From: Microbacteriaceae bacterium
GTDB lineage: Bacteria; Actinomycetota; Actinomycetes; Actinomycetales; Microbacteriaceae
Direction of reading: 5' to 3'
Assembly (NCBI GenBank): GCA_025464975.1
Contig: JAODMT010000015.1
Location: 17,413-81,412, forward strand
DNA length: 64,000 bases
Position numbers and translations under genes: made by a program. Position 1 is the first letter of the stretch, and every line of letters begins with the position of its first letter. Shown in pieces: positions 27,328-36,560 of this stretch. The notes beneath the pieces are model-generated. The model made no database searches. It was not told where the DNA came from and saw nothing but the letters and a program-made list of their open reading frames with translations.

Positions 27328-28737
27328 CTACTTCAGCTTTGACTTGGCCTGATTGACCGCGTCGGTGGCGGTCGTTGCCGCTTTGGCCGGGGTGAGGCTG
27401 CCTGCGCCCATGTTGCCGATCACCTGCGGAACGGTCAGCTGGGTCTCGACCGCTCCGAGGAGCGAACCCTGTCCCTGCGGAATAGCCCAGGTGTTGATGC
27501 TGCTTGGGATCTTCTGGAGTGCGGCCATGGTGGCGGAGTCGTAGATCGAGGAGAGCGTTGCCTTCGTGTCGACGCCGGTCTGGAGCGTCTTCCATCCGTC
27601 CGTGTACTTGGTCGGGTTCGACGCGTCGCCGGTGCGAAGCGGGAACTTGCCCTCGGGCGCCATGCCGAGCCATGGGAGGTAGCCGGTCGACATCATGTAC
27701 TGAACGAACTGCTCGGATGCCGGGGCGTTGGCCTTCTTGGTGACAGCCCATGAGGTGGCCAGGCCGAAAGTCGAGGCCGTCTTGCCGTCCGGTCCCTTGA
27801 TCGCCGTCACAATTCCGCTGTTCTTGGCGAGGTACTGCGGGTCGCTCTGGCACTGAGGGCACGAGGGCAGCTGGCTGTTCTGCAGACCGGCCAGCTCACC
27901 AAGGATGTAGGTCGACCATGAGACCATCGCGGCCTGCCCGGCAAAGTACGTCGCGCGAGTGGTGTCCACGGTCTGGGTTCCCTGCGGCGAGTACTTTTGG
28001 GCGAGGTTGCCGTAGAGGCTCCAGGTCTGTCGGCACGCCGTGGAGTCGAGCGTCACGTTGCCCTTGCTGTCAACCAGCTGGCAACCGTTACCGAGCGCGA
28101 AGGACTGGAAGGTCTGCTCGGTGAACACGTCCGATGGGTCGGTCGCGAGCGTGATGCCATACTGTCCCGGCTTCGTCAGCGTCTGCGCCGCCTTCTCGAT
28201 GGCCGCATAGGTGGTCGGAGCCGCCAATCCCGCCTTCTGGAAGAGGTCCTTGCGGTAGATAAGGAGCTGCGCGAACGCCGAGTCCGGCACGGCGAGCTGA
28301 GTCGATCCCTGCTTGTCGAGGGTGAGCGCGGAAGCAGTGAATGTCGACGCGCCGAGGTTCTTGACGACGGCGGCGGCCGCGTCAGTGTTGAGCAGCTGCT
28401 GGGACTGGAACTGTCGCACTTCCGCGAGGGAAAGTCCGCCCATCACGTCGGGCAGCTTGCCTGAGAGAGCCGCGGATTCGGCGAGCTGCACCACCTGGCT
28501 GTCATCGACGGCCACGAGCTTGACCTTGATGCCGGTCTTCTTCGTGAATCCGGCAATGATGCCCTGAGTGGTCTTGACCCGGTCGGGCTGGTTCTCGAGC
28601 GACCAAACCGTAATCGTCTTGGCCGTGGTACCGGTACTCGTGCTGGTGCTTGAGGACGAACATCCTGCTAGCACCGCGCCTGCTGCTAGAACCACCGTCG
28701 TTGCGGCGGCGATCCTGGCTATGCGCGACTTCATCAT
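27328..28737 (-). CDS. Extracellular sugar-binding lipoprotein
   Basis: A 469-residue type I solute-binding protein of the CUT1 class. The signal peptide ends with lipobox VLAGC (Cys26), then a Ser/Thr-rich tether. The body starts ITVWSLENQPDRVKTTQGII, typical of family 1 binding proteins. It captures the sugar for the two permeases that follow at two- and minus-one-base spacing. It is the first gene of the leftward operon and shares a divergent promoter with the catabolic set that begins at 28858. Confidence 0.92.
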   Translation of the reverse strand: MMKSRIARIAAATTVVLAAGAVLAGCSSSSTSTSTGTTAKTITVWSLENQPDRVKTTQGIIAGFTKKTGIKVKLVAVDDSQVVQLAESAALSGKLPDVMGGLSLAEVRQFQSQQLLNTDAAAAVVKNLGASTFTASALTLDKQGSTQLAVPDSAFAQLLIYRKDLFQKAGLAAPTTYAAIEKAAQTLTKPGQYGITLATDPSDVFTEQTFQSFALGNGCQLVDSKGNVTLDSTACRQTWSLYGNLAQKYSPQGTQTVDTTRATYFAGQAAMVSWSTYILGELAGLQNSQLPSCPQCQSDPQYLAKNSGIVTAIKGPDGKTASTFGLATSWAVTKKANAPASEQFVQYMMSTGYLPWLGMAPEGKFPLRTGDASNPTKYTDGWKTLQTGVDTKATLSSIYDSATMAALQKIPSSINTWAIPQGQGSLLGAVETQLTVPQVIGNMGAGSLTPAKAATTATDAVNQAKSKLK

Positions 28738-28779
28738 CGCGACTCCTCTCGTGTGGGGACTACGAGGACATTAGCTGAC

Positions 28780-28792
28780 CATTTGCAAAATG
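28780..28792. promoter_or_regulatory. Candidate ROK operator in the divergent promoter
   Basis: CATTTGCAAAATG has perfect 5-base inverted arms around GCA and contains the palindrome TTTGCAAA. It lies in an AT-rich patch between the binding protein gene and the dehydrogenase gene, where a local ROK repressor would act on both operons. Confidence 0.45.
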
Positions 28793-28857
28793 TCTATACA
28801 GAAGATGTACAGCAATAATGCTAATGTCGGAGAAATTTAGAACAAGGATGGTCGACA

Positions 28858-29907
28858 GTGAACAGTCTTCTTCGATTCGCCGGACCTCGCCAGATCGAGG
28901 TCGTCGAAGTGCCGCCGGTGGCATTGCAGCCAGGGCAGGCTCGCGTGCGAACCCTGTATTCCGGGATCTCGGCGGGGACCGAGATGACCGCGTATCGCGG
29001 CACCAACCCGTACATCACCTCCTCGTGGGACCCGGAGGTCCGGTTGTTCCGCGATGGCGAGGAACAGCCGCCCGTGGGATACCCGCTGGACGGCTGGGGC
29101 TACTCCGAGGTCGGAGAGGTCATCGAAATCGCAGCGGACGGCGAGCCTGCGGAGGATTCCCCTCGAATTGGCGACGTGGTTTGGGGAATCTGGGGGCACC
29201 GTTCCGAGGGCATCCTGCCTATCGAGAACCTGCGTGGCCACGTGTTGCCAAATTCGGTCGAGCCTCTGGCCGCATCATTCGTGCGCGTCGGAGCCATCGC
29301 GCTGAACGGCGTGCTCCAGGCCGATCTTGGCGTCGGCACGACCGTTGTCATCTACGGGCAGGGGGTCATCGGTCTTTTGGCAACCCGTCTTGCCGCGCTG
29401 AACGGAGCCACGGTGATCGCCGTCGACGGGATCGAATCCCGCCGCGAACGCGCCCTATCGTGGGGCGCCGCGCACGCATTCGCCCCGTCTCGAGAGCTCG
29501 GGCTGAAGGTCCGGGAACTCACGGGCGGCGCTGGAGCCGACGTGGCCATCGAGCTGAGCGGAAACTACCACGCGCTCCAGGACGCGATTCGAGCCGTCGG
29601 CGCCGACGGCACCGTCGTGGCATCCGGGTTCTACCAGGGTGAGGCGGCGCCACTGAGGCTGGGCGAGGAGTTCCACCACAATCGAGTGCAGGTGCTCGCA
29701 TCGCAGATCGGATCGGTGCCGAACCGGCTCCGCGCCCGCTGGGACGTGCCGCGACTGCAGCGCACCGTCATCGAGGCCATCGCCGATGGCCGGCTCGACA
29801 CCGCATCGCTCGTGACCCACCGCTACTCGCTCGCCAACGCGGCCGAGGCCTATGAGATGCTCGACACGGATGCCTCGGCGGCTCTGCAAGTGGTGTTGGA
29901 GTTCTGA
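28858..29907 (+). CDS. Zinc-type MDR alcohol/polyol dehydrogenase-like protein
   Basis: A 349-residue medium-chain dehydrogenase/reductase. The N-terminal GroES-like domain has SGISAGTEMTAYRG and GWGYSEVGEVIE; the Rossmann part starts VVIYGQGVIGLLATRLA. The usual Cys/His zinc ligands of classical alcohol dehydrogenases are not evident, so it may be a zinc-free member, as in BchC-like or sugar-metabolism relatives. The GTG at 28858 has AAGG ten bases upstream. It is first in a four-gene coupled operon with an isomerase and two glycoside-acting proteins. Confidence 0.88.
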   Translation: MNSLLRFAGPRQIEVVEVPPVALQPGQARVRTLYSGISAGTEMTAYRGTNPYITSSWDPEVRLFRDGEEQPPVGYPLDGWGYSEVGEVIEIAADGEPAEDSPRIGDVVWGIWGHRSEGILPIENLRGHVLPNSVEPLAASFVRVGAIALNGVLQADLGVGTTVVIYGQGVIGLLATRLAALNGATVIAVDGIESRRERALSWGAAHAFAPSRELGLKVRELTGGAGADVAIELSGNYHALQDAIRAVGADGTVVASGFYQGEAAPLRLGEEFHHNRVQVLASQIGSVPNRLRARWDVPRLQRTVIEAIADGRLDTASLVTHRYSLANAAEAYEMLDTDASAALQVVLEF

Positions 29908-30704
29908 TGAATCTGATTACCGTTCAGGAACAGCACCTTCCCGGCGACTCGCTCGAGAAGAAATTCGAGGTAGCCCTCGAGTGGGGCTTCGACGGAATCG
30001 AGCTGCGGAGCAAGGGCGACCTCCACTTCGCGTCCCGGCTCCCTGAGCTGAAGCGAGCACGGGACAACGGCGTGGTGATGCCGACGACCTGCGTCGAGAT
30101 GTCCCACTTCATCGGCGCCTTCGACCCCGACCTTCGGGCGGACGCGGTCGCGCAATTGAGCTCGCAGTTGAGCGTGATGGCCGAAATCGGGGGAGTCGGA
30201 GTGATGACCCCGGGATCGTACGGCATGTTCTCGAAGCGCCTGCCTCCGTTCGAGCCGCCGCGCTCGCCCGAGGAAGACCACCGGGTGCTCGTTGACGCGC
30301 TCGGTCCTCTCGCGGAACACGCGGTATCCGAGGGTGTCGAGCTGTTCCTCGAGCCACTCAACCGCTACGAGGACTACCTAGTGAACCGGCTGTCGGACGC
30401 CGCGGACCTCATCCGCGAGATCGGGTCGAACGGCCTCCGCATTGTCGCCGACACGTATCACATGAATATCGAGGAGACGGATCTGGCATCCGCGTTCCAG
30501 GACGTCGCCCCGTTCATCGGGCACGTGCAGGCGAGCGACTCGAACCGCTTGGAGCCGGGCGCCGGCCACATCGACTGGGCGCTGTTCGGTGCGACCCTTC
30601 AGGCGATCGGGTACGAGCGCTCCGTCGCAATCGAGTCCCGCCTCTCCGGGCCGGCAGCGTCGGTTCTGCCTCCGGTTCCGCAGCTTCTGCGCAGGTACCT
30701 CTGA
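29907..30704 (+). CDS. Sugar phosphate isomerase/epimerase (TIM barrel)
   Basis: A 265-residue AP-endonuclease-2-type TIM barrel (xylose-isomerase-like). Metal-site segments are visible: FLEPLNRYEDYLVN (Glu), VADTYHMNIEE (Asp, His), GHVQASDSNR (His, Asp) and a C-terminal AIESRLSG (Glu). Members isomerise or epimerise sugars and ketosugars. Its ATG overlaps the stop of the dehydrogenase gene, and its own stop overlaps the next start, so the operon is translationally coupled. Confidence 0.9.
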   Translation: MNLITVQEQHLPGDSLEKKFEVALEWGFDGIELRSKGDLHFASRLPELKRARDNGVVMPTTCVEMSHFIGAFDPDLRADAVAQLSSQLSVMAEIGGVGVMTPGSYGMFSKRLPPFEPPRSPEEDHRVLVDALGPLAEHAVSEGVELFLEPLNRYEDYLVNRLSDAADLIREIGSNGLRIVADTYHMNIEETDLASAFQDVAPFIGHVQASDSNRLEPGAGHIDWALFGATLQAIGYERSVAIESRLSGPAASVLPPVPQLLRRYL

Positions 30705-31999
30705 TGGCCCCCAGCGTGGCGGCACGGGCGATCTCGGTGCTCGAGGCAAACTGGACCGGCTCCCACACCCTCCCGGCAACGGGACTGTATCCGCACCAGT
30801 GGAGCTGGGACTCGGCGTTCATTGCGATCGGTCTTCGTCGTGTGTCGCCTCGTCGGGCGGGGCAGGAGCTCGACGCGCTGCTCGCTGGGCAGTGGGCCGA
30901 CGGGCGAATCCCGCAAATCATCTTCGACCCCCACCGCGACCAGGACTATTCCCCGGGCTCACAGTTCTGGCAGTCGCGGACCATGCCGGGTTCGCCGGAT
31001 GTCGTCGACACCGCCGGGCTCGTGCAGCCGCCGAACCACGCCTGGGCGGTATGGAAGGTGCACGCCGCCGATCCGGCCGAGTCAACGCGACGGAGTTTCC
31101 TCGAGCGCACCTACCCGCAGCTCCTGGCCTGGCACGAATACTTGCGCACCCGGCGCGACCGCGGCGGGCGAGGGCTCGCCTCGATCGTGCACCCCTGGGA
31201 GTCCGGCACCGACAACTCGCCGCTCTGGGACGACGCGCTCGCGCGCGTGCCAGGGACCCCGCAACACGTCTTCGAGCGGCCCGACCTATTGCACGCAAAT
31301 GCCTCAGAACGGCCGAGCGATCGGGAGTACGGTCGGTATTTCTGGCTCGCGGAGCGCTACCGCGATCACAACTGTGACGACCAGGACACCGAGTACCCGT
31401 TCCTGCTCGAGGATCCGCTGTTCAATTCGCTGTATGCGATCTCCGAGCTCGCGCTCGCCCGCATCGCCTCGGAACTCGGCCGCGACCCCGAGCCGCACGT
31501 GCGCCGGGCGTCCGAGCTGACCGTCGCGCTCGGGGAGCTCTTCGTCGAGAGCATCGGCAGCTACGGCGCTCGCGACGTCACGAGCGGTCAGGTGGTCGCT
31601 AAGGCGACGATCAACGGGGTGCTTCCACTCCTTCTACCGGACCTGCCGACGGCCGAGACTCTCATCGCTACGTTGCTCGGGCCTCGTTTTCTCGGCTCCG
31701 GCGCGCAACTGGTGCCGAGCTACGACGCCACGGCGGCCGACCTGGAGCCGGAGCTCTACTGGCGTGGACCGGCCTGGTTCAATATGGCCTGGCTCGCCGC
31801 GACGGCGCTTGGGGTGCACGGACGGCAGGATGCCGCCAACGAGCTCGGCCAGAACTTGGTTCGACTCGCGGACGTGAACGACTTCCCGGAATACGTTGAA
31901 CCGTGGATCGGATCGCCGCACGGCACCCGACGATTCAGCTGGACGGCCGCCCTGACGCTGGAGACCCTCAGACACGATGGATGGGGACTATTCGAGTGA
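30704..31999 (+). CDS. GH63-type glycoside hydrolase (MGH/glucosylglycerate hydrolase-like)
   Basis: A 431-residue (alpha/alpha)6-barrel hydrolase of the MGH1-like group. Distinct motifs are YPHQWSWDSAF (30-39), TAGLVQPPNHAWAVW, and HPWESGTDNSP (163-173) with probable catalytic Asp170; EYVEPWIGSPHGTRRFSW is near the C terminus. Characterised relatives hydrolyse mannosylglycerate or glucosylglycerate, releasing a hexose and glycerate. There is no signal peptide, so it acts on imported substrate, consistent with the ABC importer across the promoter. Exact substrate is inferred. Confidence 0.82.
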   Translation: MAPSVAARAISVLEANWTGSHTLPATGLYPHQWSWDSAFIAIGLRRVSPRRAGQELDALLAGQWADGRIPQIIFDPHRDQDYSPGSQFWQSRTMPGSPDVVDTAGLVQPPNHAWAVWKVHAADPAESTRRSFLERTYPQLLAWHEYLRTRRDRGGRGLASIVHPWESGTDNSPLWDDALARVPGTPQHVFERPDLLHANASERPSDREYGRYFWLAERYRDHNCDDQDTEYPFLLEDPLFNSLYAISELALARIASELGRDPEPHVRRASELTVALGELFVESIGSYGARDVTSGQVVAKATINGVLPLLLPDLPTAETLIATLLGPRFLGSGAQLVPSYDATAADLEPELYWRGPAWFNMAWLAATALGVHGRQDAANELGQNLVRLADVNDFPEYVEPWIGSPHGTRRFSWTAALTLETLRHDGWGLFE

Positions 32000-33864
32000 G
32001 CGGTTTCGACGCTGTCACCGTCGGCTCTGGGGCAATGCTCCGCAGCGCGGCCGATGGGTCGGTGCGCGCCGAGGTGCGCGGAGTCGGTGGGCTTTTCGTG
32101 AACGACACGAGACTGCTTTCGACCTTCGCGCTCACGGCAAACGGCGCGACCCTCGAAGTCGCGTCGACCCGCTCGGGAGAGAGCGAACGCACGGTCGCGC
32201 TGCTGCCGGCGGTGGCGCGGAACGCGGTAAGCGATTTCGTGCTGTCCCGGCAACAGCGCCTCACCTCGTTCGGGCTTGAGGAGCTTATTGAGGTGCGCAA
32301 CATCACGGCGCGCCCGGTCGACGTCATTCTCGGGCTCGAGTGCGCGACGGACTTCGCCGACCAGTTCATGCTGCGTTCCGACAAGCGCGTCTTCGACCGG
32401 TCTGCAGCTCACCGACGCGTCGACGTCACCGGTGCTGGTCTTCGCCTGGACTATCGGCGCGATCTCGACGGCAGGACCTTCTCGGCCACGGTGGAGATCA
32501 CCGCGACCGGGGACCCTGCGGTCGCGGTCGGCAGCTACGACGACGAGACCGTGTGCGGCGGCCAGTTCTCCTGGACCGTTGCCCTCGCGCCCGGCGAACT
32601 GCGCGAGATCGCGGTCTCCGTGCGGAGCGTCGGAACTCCCGCGGCGGTCGTCTCCCCGCTCCCTCTTCGCGGTGAGCCGAGCGACGCGCTTCGAGAACAG
32701 AGCCTTCGAGACATCCAGACTCTCCGCATGCCGTGTCCGTCACTGCCGCAGTTGACCATCTTGGCCGCAGGAGTTCCGTGGTTCCTCACTCTGTTCGGAC
32801 GCGACTCGATCATCGCGTCGATGCTCACAGAGCCGGACCTTCCCGGTCTCCTCGACGACACGCTTCGGGCGCTCGCCGCAACGCAGGCCACCGAGTCCGA
32901 TGCTCGGCGCGTCGCCCAGCCCGGCAAGATCGTGCACGAGTTGCGCCAGTCGGAACTGGCTCAGCTGGACGAAATCCCGTACGGGCGTTACTACGGGTCC
33001 GTCGACTCGTCGCCGCTATTCCTGATCGGTCTGGCCGCGTGCTCGACGCGCGAGGTCGTCGTCGACCTCGAGGGCCCGGCGCGCGCGGCAGTGGACTGGA
33101 TGCTCGGAGCCGGCGGCCTCACCGAGCACGGGTTTCTTCGCTACACTCCTGACCCCGGCGGGCTCATCCATCAGGGCTGGAAGGACTCGCACGACGCCGT
33201 CGCCCACGCGGACGGCACCATCGCGACGGGAGCCATCGCGCTCTGCGAGGTGCAGGGCTACGCCTGGCGAGCGCTCATTGACACCGCCGCGCTCGCGCGG
33301 GACGTCTGGTCCGACCCGGATTGGGCCGCGAGTCTTGAAACCACCGCGCGCGAACTTGCGCAGCGATTCCGTCGCGAGTTCTGGGTTCCCGAGCTGAACT
33401 TCCCGGCGCTCGCGATCGACGGCTCCGGCCGCCGGGTCGAAGTGGTCGCCTCCAACGCCGGTCACCTTCTGTTCAGCGGCATGCTTGACGAGTCGGACGC
33501 GGTGCGAGTCGGTGAGCGCCTACTCGAGCCCGACATGTTCACCGGGTTCGGGTTGCGCACGCTGTCCTCCGAGGCTCGGCTGTACCATCCGATGTCCTAT
33601 CACAACGGGTCAGTCTGGCCACACGACACGATGCTGGCCGCGGTGGGGATGAAGGCGCACGGAATGGATGCTGCGGCTCGCACGCTCGCCTCCGGCATCG
33701 CTTCGGCGGCTGCCGCGTTCGGCAATCGGCTCCCGGAACTTTTCGGCGGGTTCTCCCGCGACGACTTCGACCTCCCCGTTGCCTATGCGCACGCGGCGAC
33801 GCCACAGGCGTGGGCCGCAGCATCCGGGGCGACGGCGTCGCGGTTGCTGCACGACCGGGGGTGA
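31996..33864 (+). CDS. Amylo-alpha-1,6-glucosidase/glycogen-debranching-like protein
   Basis: About 622 residues. An N-terminal beta-rich GDE_N_bis domain (VGGLFVNDTRLLSTFAL) is followed by an (alpha/alpha)6 barrel with PWFLTLFGRDSIIASML, GLIHQGWKDSHDAV and YHNGSVWPHDTM. These proteins are related to the glucosidase half of glycogen-debranching enzymes but bacterial copies in sugar operons have other, mostly unknown, substrates. The GTG at 31996 overlaps the preceding stop (GTGA); an ATG at 31981 is the alternative. It closes the coupled catabolic operon. Confidence 0.88.
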   Translation: MSGFDAVTVGSGAMLRSAADGSVRAEVRGVGGLFVNDTRLLSTFALTANGATLEVASTRSGESERTVALLPAVARNAVSDFVLSRQQRLTSFGLEELIEVRNITARPVDVILGLECATDFADQFMLRSDKRVFDRSAAHRRVDVTGAGLRLDYRRDLDGRTFSATVEITATGDPAVAVGSYDDETVCGGQFSWTVALAPGELREIAVSVRSVGTPAAVVSPLPLRGEPSDALREQSLRDIQTLRMPCPSLPQLTILAAGVPWFLTLFGRDSIIASMLTEPDLPGLLDDTLRALAATQATESDARRVAQPGKIVHELRQSELAQLDEIPYGRYYGSVDSSPLFLIGLAACSTREVVVDLEGPARAAVDWMLGAGGLTEHGFLRYTPDPGGLIHQGWKDSHDAVAHADGTIATGAIALCEVQGYAWRALIDTAALARDVWSDPDWAASLETTARELAQRFRREFWVPELNFPALAIDGSGRRVEVVASNAGHLLFSGMLDESDAVRVGERLLEPDMFTGFGLRTLSSEARLYHPMSYHNGSVWPHDTMLAAVGMKAHGMDAAARTLASGIASAAAAFGNRLPELFGGFSRDDFDLPVAYAHAATPQAWAAASGATASRLLHDRG

Positions 33865-33940
33865 GTTGAGGGCGGCCTCTCCGGTGTTCGGAGCTCATCC
33901 CGGGTCGTCTTTCGAGACTTGTGACTCCGTCTTGCATACC

Positions 33941-34678
33941 ATGGGCAGCATGACACGTGAGCAGGAACGGGGGATCCACGCCATCCCGCCGATGCGTGTA
34001 CTCACCGACGAGGTATACGACGCCGTACTCGCACTGCTGATGGGTGGCGATATTCCGCCGGGAGAGCGGGCGAGCATCGACGCACTTTCTCGTGAATTGC
34101 AGGTATCGGCGACCCCGATCCGCGAAGCTCTCGTGCGGCTCGAGGCCGAGGGGCTTGTGGTCAAAACGCCCCGTAAGGGCTACATGGCGGCCGAGCTCCT
34201 CGACGCGCATGGCTTGGCGAATCTCTTCGAGATGCGGCTCTTACTCGAACCTACCGCGGCGACCCGGGCGAGCGGGCGGCTGTCGGGTGAGCAGCTGGCT
34301 CAGCTCGAGGCATCCGTCGAGGAGATGACGAGAGCAGCATCGTCAAACGGCGGCGATCGTTTCGAGGACTATCGGGCTTTTGCCGACGCGGACGCGTACT
34401 TCCATTCCTGCATCTCCGAGGCATCCGGCAACCCCCTGCTCACCGATGCCATCGGCCGCTTACGGGCACACACCCACCTCTATCGGCTCTACTACAGCCA
34501 TGAGCTCGCCGCACAGACCTCGGGCGAACATGGGGCCGTTCTTGCCGCGCTCCGCGCCGGCGACGCGACCGCGGCGGGTGCAGCGATGCACAATCACATC
34601 AGCCATTCCCGTTCGCGAATCGCCTCCTATCTCGAGATCTCGGACACTAGCGAACTGGCGGCCGATCGAAACGGCTGA
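33941..34678 (+). CDS. GntR/FCD transcriptional regulator
   Basis: A 245-residue FadR-type regulator. The winged helix lies near residues 15-80 (SRELQVSATPIREALVRLEAEGLV) and the FCD domain at about 90-225 with DAYFHSCISEASGN. The ATG at 33941 or a second ATG at 33950 could start it; neither has a good ribosome site. It follows the debranching-type gene by 76 bases and may regulate that operon. Its last 32 bases overlap the end of a second, convergent FCD regulator. Confidence 0.87.
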   Translation: MGSMTREQERGIHAIPPMRVLTDEVYDAVLALLMGGDIPPGERASIDALSRELQVSATPIREALVRLEAEGLVVKTPRKGYMAAELLDAHGLANLFEMRLLLEPTAATRASGRLSGEQLAQLEASVEEMTRAASSNGGDRFEDYRAFADADAYFHSCISEASGNPLLTDAIGRLRAHTHLYRLYYSHELAAQTSGEHGAVLAALRAGDATAAGAAMHNHISHSRSRIASYLEISDTSELAADRNG

Positions 34679-35420
34679 TCATCCGCGTCCGTGATGCACT
34701 GAGATGATCCCGCATGGCGCTCTCGGCATCTGCGGGGTTGCCGCTAACGAGGGCGTCGACTACCTCCTGGTGTTCGCGGAGAGTGTGGGTTCCGAAGGTA
34801 TCGACATAGGAGAGCCGGAAGATATGCAGGTGGCAGTGTGTGCGCGCAAATGCGTTCTGGACCATTGCATTGCCCGCGACCGCGAGGATGAGCCCGTGCA
34901 GCCGCTCATCGTGACTGGCTAGCGCCTGATACGCCTCGTAATCTGAACCCTCGGGTGCCCTGCCGCAGGTAGCCATCTCCTGGCGGAGGGAATCCGCCCA
35001 CTCGCTCGTCATTCTCTGAGCGGCGAGTCGTGCCGACGGTGGTTCGAGCAGAAGCCGTAGATCGTAGATCTCTCGCACACCGTCCTGATCGAGCAGATCG
35101 GTCGTGCGATAGCCCTTGAGCGGGAGCTTGTGGACAAGCTCGTCCGCCTCGAGGCGCGCGAGCGACTCGCGAACGGGGGTCGGGGACACTGCCAGCTGCC
35201 GGGACACATTCTCGATATTGATCCTCATGCCTGGCGGGATGGAGCCGTCCATGATGAGGGACTTTAGCCGCCGATACACCTCGTCGGAGAGCGAGTTGCG
35301 TCGGGGAATGAGCGCGCCTGACGGCCTGCCCCGCGCTTCGTGACTCGAGGTAACGATTTGGGCTCCCCTCGACAGTGATCCGAAGGCATCGCTTGACAAA
35401 TCTCGAATTACCTTCATCAT
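34647..35420 (-). CDS. GntR/FCD transcriptional regulator of the sugar-acid transport operon
   Basis: About 257 residues. The winged helix is at about residues 40-105 (SRQLAVSPTPVRESLARLEAD), followed by an FCD domain with SHDERLHGLILAVAGN. It diverges from a binding protein gene across a promoter with a perfect AGATCC/GGATCT palindrome, its likely operator. The start is uncertain: the frame runs to a TTG at 35459, but that would place the palindrome within the gene, so the ATG at 35420 was preferred. The 3' end overlaps the convergent paralogue by 32 bases. Confidence 0.87.
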   Translation of the reverse strand: MMKVIRDLSSDAFGSLSRGAQIVTSSHEARGRPSGALIPRRNSLSDEVYRRLKSLIMDGSIPPGMRINIENVSRQLAVSPTPVRESLARLEADELVHKLPLKGYRTTDLLDQDGVREIYDLRLLLEPPSARLAAQRMTSEWADSLRQEMATCGRAPEGSDYEAYQALASHDERLHGLILAVAGNAMVQNAFARTHCHLHIFRLSYVDTFGTHTLREHQEVVDALVSGNPADAESAMRDHLSASRTRMISRFDRPPVR

Positions 35421-35421
35421 A
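35393..35421 (+). promoter_or_regulatory. Promoter of the binding protein-dehydratase-ABC operon
   Basis: A consensus -35 TTGACA at 35393-35398 is followed, after 17 bases, by ATCATA (35416-35421) as a -10-like element. The start point would fall in or just after the palindromic operator. Confidence 0.5.
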
Positions 35422-35436
35422 GATCCTATTGGATCT
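35421..35436. promoter_or_regulatory. Palindromic operator AGATCC-N4-GGATCT
   Basis: Perfect 6-base inverted arms with a TATT centre lie just downstream of the promoter -10 element and upstream of the ribosome site of the binding protein gene. Its place between a GntR gene and its divergent neighbour is typical of an autoregulatory repressor site. Confidence 0.6.
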
Positions 35437-35461
35437 TCGCTATAGTTCGAAAGGCTCAAAG

Positions 35462-36520
35462 ATGAGACGCAAGGACCTTTTACATTCGGTGACAGTTACG
35501 GTGGCGGTGGCGGCGGCCCTTGCCTTAGGCCTGGCGGGGTGCACCAAAGCACCCAGCAGTGCCAGCGGGGCTGGCTCCACCTCGCTAGCGTCCATCAAGG
35601 TCGCCCTAGTCCCGGGTGGTCCACACCCCTACTTCCAGCCGTGGATCCAGGCTGGCGCAGACGCGAAGAAGGACTTCGGCCTTGGCGGCATGACCTTCAA
35701 CGAAACCGCCGCCTGGGACCAGTCGAAGCAGAACGACGTAATCAACACGCTCGCGGCGAACGGGTACAACGCCTTCGGTGTCTTCGGCGTCTCGCCGACA
35801 GACATCAACACGACGTTCAAGACCCTGAAATCGAGTGGCTTCGCAGTGGGCTCGCTTGCCTCGTGTCCCGCGGGCGCGACCGATGACGCGGACTTCTGTC
35901 TCTCGACCGACGTCGAGACGGCCGCCTACAAGGCGGGCAAGGCGACGATCGAGGCGATGGGCGGGTCCGGTGTTCTGGTGCACCTGACGGGCAACAACGT
36001 CGACTCCAACACCCAGCGTCGCATTGCCGGAGTCAAGAAGGCGGTCGCCGAGACGAACGGCAAGGTGACGGAACTCCCCGACGTGACAGACATCGACACC
36101 GACCTGACCACAGCGCAACGAGCGGTCGCCGATCTGCTCGCAGCGAAGGGTGGCACGATCACCGGTATCGTCTCGACGGCGTACAACCCGGCGGTTGCCG
36201 CTGCGACCGCCGTCAAGCAGTCCGGCCTCAACATCAAGCTCGTGGCAATCGATGACGACCCCACCATCCTGGCCGCGATCAAGGACGGTTCCGTCTACGC
36301 GACCGTCGCGCAGAACCCGGTCGGTCAGGCGTACGTCGGAAGCTTCGTGCTCGGTCAGCTCGGCAGCAAGAAGTGCACGATGAAGACGCCCGGTGTCACG
36401 GTCGATTCCGGCTCATTCATCGTTACCAAGGCCAACGTCACCACCTACGACACGGAACGACAGGCCACGACGAAGAAGCTCAAGTCGGAGTTTGAGAACA
36501 CACTGCTCAACTGCAAGTAA
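35462..36520 (+). CDS. Sugar ABC transporter substrate-binding lipoprotein
   Basis: A 352-residue periplasmic-binding-protein fold lipoprotein of the ribose/xylose (CUT2) class. The lipobox is LGLAGC with Cys27, and the body starts SIKVALVPGGPHPYFQPWIQ. GAAAGG seven bases before the ATG at 35462 fixes the start. It feeds the two permeases and the double ATPase downstream; an enolase-family dehydratase lies between, so the ligand may be a sugar or an aldonic acid. Confidence 0.9.
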   Translation: MRRKDLLHSVTVTVAVAAALALGLAGCTKAPSSASGAGSTSLASIKVALVPGGPHPYFQPWIQAGADAKKDFGLGGMTFNETAAWDQSKQNDVINTLAANGYNAFGVFGVSPTDINTTFKTLKSSGFAVGSLASCPAGATDDADFCLSTDVETAAYKAGKATIEAMGGSGVLVHLTGNNVDSNTQRRIAGVKKAVAETNGKVTELPDVTDIDTDLTTAQRAVADLLAAKGGTITGIVSTAYNPAVAAATAVKQSGLNIKLVAIDDDPTILAAIKDGSVYATVAQNPVGQAYVGSFVLGQLGSKKCTMKTPGVTVDSGSFIVTKANVTTYDTERQATTKKLKSEFENTLLNCK

Positions 36521-36560
36521 TTCTCAGTCAGTTTTTAGATCCGACTCGAATAGGAACACA

